Source of the DNA: Schistocephalus solidus
Lineage: Eukaryota > Platyhelminthes > Cestoda > Diphyllobothriidea > Diphyllobothriidae
Reading direction: 5' to 3'
DNA length: 64,000 nucleotides
Assembly: GCA_017591395.1 (NCBI GenBank)
Contig: WEDG01003378.1
Coordinates: forward strand, 1-64,000
The position numbers and the translations under genes are program-made. Positions 46,701 to 57,400 of this stretch are shown in pieces. The notes under the pieces are model-generated. The model worked only from the letters and a program-made list of their open reading frames with translations. It did not search any database and had not been told where the DNA came from. The stretch's first letter is position 1; each line of letters starts with the position of its first letter.

Positions 46701-48416
46701 CACAAAGTTCCACAAATATCGCGTATCCGTACGGTTAACCCTCTTGTGGCTCTAAAATAATAGGCTATGCATCTAGACGACGAGCAGGAACTGTAGATCT
46801 TGGCCACTGCTACCGGAGAGTGATTCATTGACTTTCTCGGAACTATATAAATATGCATACGTGAAGAGATCCTCAGACATCTTAGGTCATTTATCGAAAG
46901 CGGTGTCAGTGGTTGAGGTGGGGTTTTTCACTGCCCTTTTCTACGATTCAATTGCTGCTTTCATATATCTGACGCCGGTGTCCAAATGGAGGTGGTAAAG
47001 TTAAGAACCGCTCAAAAACAACCCTAACAGAGTCCACCAATATACAATATATAACCCTAACAATTTGGGTTTCGTTTCTTGGAAAAAAGTCTGGGTCCGT
47101 TAACTTTGGTCCTTTCGTGTGGATAAGTATAATCTACAATGTCGTTGGAGCGTATATAAACAAGTATAAGTTATGCTGTCTGGCCACTATGATTGTGTCG
47201 TCGCAGTTTAATTTGCATGCTTCACATCAACCATATACCGTCTAAAACTAGCTGCGTTTACCTATTTATTCTGCAGCCATTGATGACCATAGGGTCTCAG
47301 CAAAACGTATACATAAAGTTACTGCGTTACCTCCCCCCTTCCCCACCTTCGCACGTATACACTCCTACAGACACGTACACCCTGGTATGATAATGCTCTA
47401 GACCGTAGCATTTGCAGGTTGGAAGAAGGTGTCGTTGCTGGCTAAGATAACAAACAGTCTCTCTACATTATAGGTTGAACCCATGACACAGGCAGTAAGT
47501 CCGCCCTCACTATCCGTCTGGACGTCCTGGGACACATTTTTGTATTTATCGAACCAGGTTTTATAAGTGGATTGTCGTCGCCTCTGCTTCTGTAATAAAG
47601 TGTCGCACGAACTTTTGATAGTTTTGTTGTTGGTGAAATGCCTGCAGCAGAGCGGTAGTTGGTACCTACCAGATGTACTAAAACAGAATTGTGCAGTACT
47701 ATTGTCTCCTTTTCTCAACCTTGTTCACCACTGAGTTCCAGGGCACAACGGAACATAAATGTTCCTTAAGCAGATCGGTGAGCCCCACACTATCATCATA
47801 TTCCCGATCACAACCGACAAAAACAACGAGCCCGTGGCTCAATGGTAGAGCGTTCGACTCAAATACCAAAGGTCGCGGGTTCGAATCCCAGGTGTGCCAC
47901 ACTTGGGATTGGGTATGACTGGCTGATGACGGCTAATAAGCCAGAAATGGCCATTCCGGTCTCCCTTGTCTTTGTCGGTTCAATTTCATCATATGCTACA
48001 CGTCGCTACGCGACCGCCGGCGAGGGCTCTAGTCTGAGCTCCAGGGCACAACGGAACATACATGTTCCTTAAGCGAATCGGTGAGCCCCACACTATCATC
48101 ATATTCCCGATCACAACCGACAAAAACAACAGAGCCCGTGGCTCAATGGTAGAAACGTTCGACTCAAATACCAAAGGTCGCGGGTTCGAATCCCAGGTGT
48201 GCCACACTTGGGATTGGGTATGACTGGCTGATGACGGCTAATAAGCCAGAAATGGCCATTCCGGTCTCCCTTGTCTTTGTCGGTTCAATTTCATATATAT
48301 ATATATATATATCGGGTAAATAATTTCTGAAATTATTAAGTGCAGGACATTGAGTCAGGTTATTCGGACATAACTTTTTAGGGTCAGACCCGAAATTTCA
48401 ATGAACATTTCAAATG

Positions 48417-48456
<40 letters not shown>

Positions 48457-51400
48457 GGTAAATAGGCGCTCACCGATCCGTCATGCATAATAAAATAACC
48501 GACAAAGACGTCGGAGCATGGAATGGCCATTTTAGACTTATAAGCCGTCATCAACCAGTCATACCCAACCCATGCGCAGCGGCACCCGAGGATTGAAATC
48601 CTGACCTGTTAGTTGGGAAGGCCAATTTATTGTGAACCAGATCCCATATGACACCTGCGATGCCGTCTATTGTACTAAGACTGGAAAATCCTTCTCTGGC
48701 GTATTCACAGGCATCAATTGGCAGTAAAAGGGCGCGCCTTCGCGTGCGACAAAATTCAAATTGTCGCTGTCTATCTTTTCAAGAAACATCGAGAGTTCCT
48801 CGAGGCGATGCACCCAGATGAGTCATGCATCAACAGACACATCGAGTTGGATTCGGCGTACAGCAATCTCAAGGAGAAGTGGAAGAAACGCGAGCCAATC
48901 AGGACATGCTGACACACACGGTGGCCGCTCAATGGCGCAGATGTCATGCAGTTATCGATTTTCAGTGCACTTAAGATTTTAATTCTTTTTACATTTCCAA
49001 TCCGTCTGCGTCTAATGACTACCCGTTGAACCGGTGTCGAAATTTTACTTAATAAATTATCCTACCCAAAGAACCTATTCCGTCTCTACTTATATTTTTT
49101 GAGATGCCTGCCTTCCAGTGTATACGGTTCACAACTGGGACGAAAACGACTAGTTGGCTACTCTCGCAGTCACCCTGGTACTTGCCAGTTTGTCTCAGAT
49201 ATTCTTTACTAGGTTTTCTGGCCTGACAGATGGTTGTTCAACTTCGTTGTTTCGCATTTTAGAATATCCTACGAACTCTTACTCCAATCTATTCTTCCTT
49301 CGTCTAGGAGGAGGCTGAGGCAGAAATAAAACGTCAAATCGCGGACCTCCTGTCAGGCGCTCTGTCAGAGGAACTATCTTTTGCAGGACGCATAAACATG
49401 AATGGTCAATATCTACAGACAGCAGTTAGCGTCAACAAAGAAGACGGTCTTAACGAGTCACAGCCATCTGAATACCTTGACACTAACTTCTCCGTTGTAT
49501 CTCTGCTGAACAATGAGGTGCCTGTAAATATACCACAAAATCTGGGCATGGTTGTCGATGGACACACCCTGAACTTTCTTCTAGAGCCAAATGTTTGGCC
49601 TCTTTTTATGAGTCTGGCTCAGCTCTGCTCCAGTGTCGTCTGCTGTCGCGTTTCACCGCATCAAAAGGTAGTTGCGGCCTGTTAAATGTGATTTCTCCGT
49701 CTGCTAATCGCCCTTTGACACGCACTTCTGTCTTATGGCCTTCGAGCGCTTCAACCCTCTTTCCACTAACCCTTATTTCCCAAGTAGTGTTGGCTTGCTC
49801 CACGTGACTGCAGAGTGCCTCAGAAATCTGGGATCACAAAAAAATGATAAAAACGTCAATTAACTACTTTTAATTTATACAACGTTCTCGATGTGCCTGT
49901 CACCCTACCCAGTGCTTGATTTTCGGATGTTCCTCAGGCAGAAAATAGCCGCTGATTATATCTTTTGGAGGACTTATAGTGACGGTATCGGTCGCAGCTG
50001 ACCTATCCATCATTTCAAACATGCACACTGCGCTCCACCCAGTTATTCATTATTAAATTCCCTGCTTCGCAAGAATCGCCGCCTTCTTTCAAGCATTCCT
50101 ATGATTGGAGAGTTCCTGGCATCCGGTCTATATACCATTGTCAGTGGTCTTTTAAGCTTTCATTGGAGGGCGTCGCTGATTTAGAAAAGATTGGGCTTGT
50201 CGCTTTCACTATATAAACTTATATATAAGAAGACTATGCCGACTGACACGCGTATTCGTGCTTCTGTCCTAGGCCTGTGTGGTGTCAGCCGTGAAGTCTG
50301 AACTGGGCGTTCAGACTCTGGCCATTGGTGATGGTGCCAACGACGTAAATATGATTCAGTGTGCCGACGTGGGGATCGGAATCAGTGGACAGGAGGGAAT
50401 GCAGGCGGTAATGGCCTCGGATTTTGCCATCAGTCGATTCCGATTTCTCAAGCGTCTTCTTTTGGTTCATGGTCACTGGTGCTATGAAAAGCTGGCGAGA
50501 ATGACGCTCTACATGTTCTACAAAGATGCCGTAAGTCATGCCTAAATTAACCGAGATTGCGTTCTTGAAACTTTTAAGGCTTTTCATCTGCCCTTGTTTT
50601 CGGCTCTTTGTATTTGATTTTTTCTGTCACCAAAAGTCCCTCCAGACAGACTCTTGACAGGACATTCTTCTCTCTCATTGAGAATTCGGGTAGTACTTGA
50701 CGGCTGACCGGAATTTTGCCTTTTCCAGTCAAGTCTGTTTTTTCATCCTCTCCCCCTAAACCTCGACATCCATGCCATGTTTGCGCTTCATTCAGTCCCC
50801 TAAACTAATATTTCTAACGGACTGATTTGCGTTACCCACAGAGTAGTACTAACTGCTCAAGTTTGACCGTCGACTGAACTGCAGCCTAATTAGATGCCAC
50901 TGTAGATGGGCACAGTCCTGGGAACAAGCACGGATTTGTCAAGAGGAAATGCTACTCCTTCGTCTTTTATGTATAAACAGAAATTTTTGATCAAGTAAAC
51001 TCTTTATTCGCGCGTACTCCCGTCAGTTTTTCTTGGTGCCGATGGATGGGGAGGTCGCAAGTCTCCCAAACATTGCCATTATACAGACAGTACCGAGGAC
51101 ACTTAACCTTGGTGTGCTAGCGGGTGATAAAGCAACCGTATAATTCTGCCGGACAGTGAGCAATTTCAAGCCTTAGACTCTGTGTTTGGAAAGGCGTGGG
51201 CCTGACTAAATCTGGACCTGCAAACAGAGGGTTCGGGCATTTACCCTACGGCGTCATCTCGTTGGGTTGACATTCTTTGACGGCCAGGACGCAGGATATG
51301 CTGTAGCTGCTCACTCTTGGTTCACTTTCTGTAAAAAAAACAGAAATCACAGCAAATTGGATGAAAAGAAGTAAGTTCTCTATATGCTCACTAAGCTGCA

Positions 51401-54400
51401 CTCAGCAAGCAGTCGCTCCGATGGGTTGATAGTCGTATCTAATGCATGAGCTCTTCATTCTGCTATGACTTCCCTTGAATTCAACTTCTCATAAGGGGCC
51501 ATTGGCCACAACCCGGCACCTATGTCGACCGTCGGCCTGAACCAGATATGCGTAGCCGGTGCGTATCCCAACTCAGCGTCTTTAGTGGGTGCCGTCTGGT
51601 TTTAGCCAGTGGATGGGAACTAGACTTGCTATAAAATTCTTCGCCGCATCCTGTGTGTCTGGTTAACTCTAATCGCCAGTGGCTCGGGGCAGTAATGCTT
51701 ATAGCTCAGGATATAGAGCGAAGCCATGGTGAGTCCGGTGCCGCACAATTCTTTCTTTTACAGTAAAGTTCATGCGTGCATCCTCTTCAACCCCTCGAAC
51801 GCTTTCCTCACCTACCTGTTTTCGTACTTGCTAAATTTGCTGGTGCAGGCATTGCATTGTTTTTGGGCTCACACTGGGAATGCTAACCTCTGCTTTTCGC
51901 ACAAAATCAGGAGCTAAACTGCAAATATTGCAGAGCGGTGGTACGTAAAATAGTTACAAATTTTTGAGGTGCTTTCTCCGGACTTGGTGGTTCCATGGTC
52001 AAAAAGTACTAACTTTGAGGCTCTTAGAATTGGATATTTGTTGTTTGTTGTAGAAAGTTTGGGTGTTATACTCTTTATACACTTTTTTTGGTTTTCAGTG
52101 TATGTAGATCTCATAAGATTCCGTTCACCAACCTTTGAAACGACAGTGCCCCACTGACTGTCTCCGAGTTTATGAGGTATTTAGGTTGACGCTTCATGTT
52201 ACCTATTTTTCTTGACTTACACTAGTGGCCCTTATTGTTTTTCGCTTTAAAATGTTGGAAGGTATTATGGTGCGACATCATATGCTGAATTCAAAGTGTG
52301 CGAACGACGCATGTTGCGTCTTTAAGAGATTTTTAGTGCTTGTTTCTTATCCGAAGCAGGACCTTGTTTACGCAAAATGTAGGCCACCATTTTTGTATTC
52401 ACGCAACGGGTACCTCTGTGCCAAGCTGCAGACACCCGAGTGTTTTTATCATTGATTTGAAGTTACAGCGCAGAATGTGTGATCTAGTACTCAAAGCTTG
52501 TTTTTGGTTACTGAAATTTAAAGGTCAACGCGGCGAAGGCGTTTTTCAGGCCGTCTTTAGCAGTTTTCTCGTGGTTTTGTTTTGCACACTTACCGACTCC
52601 ATCCCCTTGGCTACTTTTATTGTGGTTTGGCAGTTCTTTTGGCTTGGATGATGGCTGAAGCTCTTTTGGGCTTTTTCTTCCCCTTCCAGCTCTACACACT
52701 TTCCCTCTTCTGGTACCAGTTCTTCAATGGCTTCTCTGGCAGTGCACATCGATCAGCTCTCTCAGGTGCTCTTCATGGTAGCCATGACCAGTATTCCACT
52801 TTATCCTGGCATTTTTCGACAAACCCCTTGATGAAAGCACCCTGATGGCTAACCCGGAACTCTATCGGAACGGACGCGACTCCATGGTAGATTTGAGACT
52901 CTCTTTTACTCTCACCTACGACTTTGTGTTGTGATGTTCTACATTTCTGCGCCGGCTTAAAATGCACTCAGGTCTAACCAAAGAGCGACAGTGGATTAGA
53001 TAAAAATTGAAAATAATCGAAGTTAAGAAGAATCGTTGATAGTCTAGAATTCAGATGAAATAAGCTAATTTTAACACGCGGATTGGGTCCTTGGCTATAG
53101 TCCTTGATGCCTCTTGACCGTTCTCTGACAACTGAATGCAGAATTCGGATTGAATGCACACAACACGAAACACGCAAATGGGTACCATGTCTGTCGATGC
53201 TAGTCAGCCTCTGTTTATGCTGACTGGTCGAAAAACCTCTGAACTTAAGCAAGTTAAGTGACTACAAAACCAAAAACGTTGAAATGTTTCGTGCAAGCTC
53301 CGTTGCGCGTGTACGTGAAAAGTCAGTGTAGTCGAGTTAACCACTTCTCTTAATGACACTGAGCACCTGATCCAGAGTCCTCGCAGACGCTCGGATGACG
53401 ATTGGTGGTTGATAATCGAAAACTGCTACCTAAATAAATATAGGAGTCGGGGCTTGCGACTGAGTTGTTGCCACCAACTACCCATACCGCAACCGTAGGT
53501 AGACAACTGACATATGAATGCAAGCAGTTGGTCAGTGACAATCCTTGTGTGAAACGCATTAACGTTTGAGCTAGAGTCCCTTGTCTTGTGGGTGATGCTG
53601 GGAATGCCGAGCTATATGGGCATGAAATGCATCGATCCATACAGGATGGAAGTGAGGAACCACACACTTGCAGCAGTCATCTGTTTGGTAATAACAAATT
53701 TCTTGTGGTCGTTCTGCCATGTAAATCGTCCAAGCTCTGGTAGAGGTGTACATAATTCGTGTAGAGCGAGTGGGGAAGATGCAATGACTAGGTTCCGTTT
53801 CTCCAGCTGATTTCGGCCTCCCTTACGATGACGATATCCATTTTTCTGTTGCGTGTTGTCCGGTCACTGTAGTTTTCTCCGACGTACAAACCTTATTCCA
53901 GTTAATACAGGTTATCTCGCGTAGGGATACATACCTATCGGAAGTGCTTCTTCCTAATCTCGAACCACTTTGGTCAGCGTGTATTTTCTACAAAAATTAT
54001 GAATGAAGTGAAACTGAAGAAGGGGTTTGTCCGTAACAATTTTGTATGCGGCATCCAAATCGAGATGCCGGTTGATGCATGCCTCACCTGGAGTGCATTG
54101 CTTCCAGAAATTCACGGCCCTTTCTGGTTGGGCAGGGGCCAATAATCCGTGTTTTATCCCATGCAAATTTATGCCCTTTTTCCAGTGTATGCAAAAGCCG
54201 CTTGGGACAAATGGTCTCATCTTCTAACCACTAACTGATGTTCTTGTAGCGGGTTGGAGACAGATTTTCCCAGTTTTACACAATAAATGGCATTACAACT
54301 GGAACATTGGATTTGTAGACAACACCTTTTGTAGACGGCACTCAAGGTAGCTAACCCCGCCCTTAGGGTGTACCAGCTGCTGAGCGTGAAGTAGGGCAGT

Positions 54401-57400
54401 GGGTGGTGTGCTGCTTGTATCTGGTGTTTTCCCAGCTGTCTTTCGGCAAGCTCTGATATATTTTTACGTATCAAAGAGTTCGCCAGGTCTGCTTTTGAGT
54501 GCCTGGGTGTCGAGTCGTTGTTTGAAATACCTTTCTCTTTGGATTCTTGCCTCGATGCACGAAGTCACGCGGGTATCAATTATTAGAGAACGAAAGTTAA
54601 AGAGGTATTTCATTTCTACCCGACTAACTTTCTTCATCAGAGCAGTATGTTTTTGGCTCGATTTAGGAGACTTTAGAAAGAAATCCTTTTGTGAGAGACA
54701 GGATGATTACTCTCAAAGTGTAGGATGACCTCCCGAATATGTTTCTTTGTGGTAAACTGAGGTGTGGGGTGATCCATCCAGTTTTTCCGATGTGCGAGGA
54801 CATCCAGCAATGGGAGTTGCCAATCAGCTTCCGTTTCGAACGTGAAATTCAATTCCTGGAAATGTTAAGTTTTATAATTTTTGTGGAGCAAGTCTAAGAG
54901 TTCTTTCTTGATGATGTCAAATGTATCATCTCTGCTTATCGCAACCCCTGTTTTGGTTTTAACATTAGGGAGAGCTATCGATTCTAATTTCTGCATTACG
55001 GCTTCGGCCAGGAAGCCGGATATGGAACGACCCACAGGGGCCTCTTTTAAGTTGTTGATAGCATTGTGCCGAGAAGGAAAAAGTGGTTTCTAGACAAAGG
55101 TCTCGGAGTTGGAGTAAAGCATCGGCAGTGACGTAGGCCTGGGTTGTTCTTCGGTGCATGATCTCGCTAAATAAAAGGGATCGAGGTGAGGATCGAGACG
55201 CCATCGAATGAAACCATTACCTCGTCCAGATATAACTGTGGCTCCTTTTGCTTTGTCTAGAAAACATTTTGAATCTTCAGTGGTATTCAGAGTTCTTTGC
55301 TAGGTGGATATGCTTGGTGAAATAGCGACTTTTGAAATTTTATGGTTCGTTGCCGGTTAGGAAGGTTATCATTCGCAGTGAATTTTTGGAAGACCATATA
55401 TGTTTGCAATGGTGGATTCTTCCTGTTTTAAAAGATTAAGCAAGAACTCTTGATATTAATTTCCTTACCGTTAAGCGTTTCAGTGTTTTATCAATGTGCA
55501 CAAGTTTTGGGGATTTTGTGGGGTCGCAGACAACGGTTTTGTATGTTTAATCGTGTTTTAATGGTGAAGCATCTTGCTTGTGTGAGTCTACTTTTGTTTT
55601 AGGATGGTTGTAGCACCTCCTTTTATCGGCGGAGTAGAATGATTATGTCTTTTTCTTGTAATTATCTTTAGTGCTTTTCTTTCATTTGAAAGTATGTTGG
55701 AGTGCTTACTTCGGTTCTTCAAGGCATGCACAGTACTGCCGACATTACAAACTACTCTTCTTCTGCTAGATTTGTTGACGATATTATTGATTCGAAGCTG
55801 TCAAGGAAGTCACGGATTGTACTTCATTCGCTTTGCAGCACGTTTTCCTCATGTTGTTGTTAGGAGTCGAGATGGGTTTATAACTTTTGTTTGGATGCGT
55901 TGCGTCGTTGAATTTTACATGAGAAATTCATCGCTCCACTCTTTAGCCGGAAATTCTTCTCGCTTTTGAGTGGTTTCTAGTTTGCGCGGCGTGCGTGATG
56001 GTTTTCCTTTAATGTTTTCCAAATGCGATGTGTATGGAGGTTGGTGCATGGCAAAAGTGCCTTGTTTTGTTCTTTGTGTGTTCGCAGACTCCGATGTTTA
56101 GAGCGTAAGGTGAATGATTGAATGGGTAGTATCTGGTTCTGCTTTCCTGCTTGTCATTCTCGTCAACTTCGAACGCCACGGTGAGAAGTCCGGTCTCGAA
56201 ATACTGTCTTGCATGCGTAGGCCATAGGTAAAATTTAATCCTGGTTTACTTGTTCCCTTCTAGACTTTCGGAAACACTGGCGCTTTTGGATGGATACCGC
56301 CGAGCGCCATTTGGCAGTTCTCTTTATCATTCTTCGCACCCGCTGCTGTGGTACGCGAACTCCAGCGTAGTCCCATCGTGAGCAGCGCTGGGAGTGGTAC
56401 TGCCATGAACACGCCGTGCTGGCATCCGATCCTGCATATCGGTATTGAATCGAAATGCTGGCGGTATCAGCCGGGCATGATCTTCCCTGACCCCGGCTGC
56501 ACTTTTTCTAGCGTCACCATTGTCATTTTCTGCAAAGTGCAGCGGTATGATTTAGTCAGCATATCTTGTGTAGCTCTATACACAAATTGCGGGCGTGTGC
56601 TCTGCTCGCGTGCCTGATATCTTCTTGATATGGTTTGCGTGAAAATGCCTCTCGGAAGATGACATAAATGACCTGACTAATAAGGTCTTGTCAAAAGCAA
56701 AGCGTGAACGACTGCTGAATTTGTGTCCAGAGACATAACGAAAGTGAGCTGCGTAGCATTTTGTATGTTTTTGATAGAATAGGTGACTGATTGTTTGCTA
56801 GCGCGTCAGGCCTATGCGTCCTGTGGCAACGCCAGCTGCCGCGCGCCTGATCCCGTCTTTAGACGGTCCTGACCACGACACTCCGCAGTGAGTTTGGTTG
56901 ACCGGAATGTAGCGATGACCTACCGCGATCTTTCACTCGCTATAATATATCCGGACGCTTGCTTTTCCAGTCAGATATCTCCAGTCCTAAAGAGTCTGCG
57001 TTGGAGATTGCCTACTGGTACAATTCAGTCTTCACTCCCGACTGGGGATCATAACGCTAATTATAGAAGACCGTGTGTCACTCTCACTGATGTCATATCC
57101 AGTGAGTAAAATCCGATGGTTCCAACACGTGTGGCACTCTTCGATGTGTGTCTTGCGTCTGCTCAGCTCAGGGTGGTATGCGCTCCCTTCAGCCAACCTG
57201 GTTCGTTCACCCTTGAAGCGCGGTGCGTGTGAGTGGAATCGATAGTCTACTAGCCTCCCCAATGTGATGCAGGCCACAAAGCAAGTCAAACTGTTAACCA
57301 AAGTGTTTGTCCAATGTCATCCCGAAAGGTTCGGGTCAATATATAGCTCTCTTGAAAAGTAGATGAGTGTCTCCCACCTATAAGTACGTGCTCGATCACG

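Larger units (their letters stand above)
47739..48290 (+). repeat. Two tandem copies of a tRNA-derived SINE (period 302)
   Basis: Copy 1 begins CCAGGGCACAACGGAACATA at 47,739 and copy 2 the same way at 48,041. Each runs through GATCGGTGAGCCCCACAC, a tRNA-like head and a body with GGTATGACTGGCTGATGACG, AATAAGCCAGAAATGGCCAT and TCTTTGTCGGTT. Between the copies about 60 bases are specific to copy 1. The near-identity suggests a recent tandem duplication, or a repeat unit that naturally lies in tandem. Confidence 0.85.
42691..49307 (+). other. Intron 14, the largest intron, rich in inserted elements
   Basis: 6.6 kb. In order it holds the inverted copy of exon 7 (43,014-43,966), about 2 kb without recognised content (43,967-46,030), an RTE-like fragment (46,030-46,500), about 1.2 kb without a firm feature, two SINE copies (47,739-48,290), AT microsatellites, an inverted SINE copy and a Penelope-like nuclease fragment. 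A minus-strand frame at 47,398-47,718 is unassigned. Confidence 0.7.

Noticed and set aside
47828..47900. A tRNA gene (good A and B boxes, anticodon loop that could read CAA)
   Set aside because: Acceptor stem, anticodon stem and outer T-stem pairs fail, and the sequence is repeated as the head of a SINE body. It is a tRNA-derived SINE promoter.
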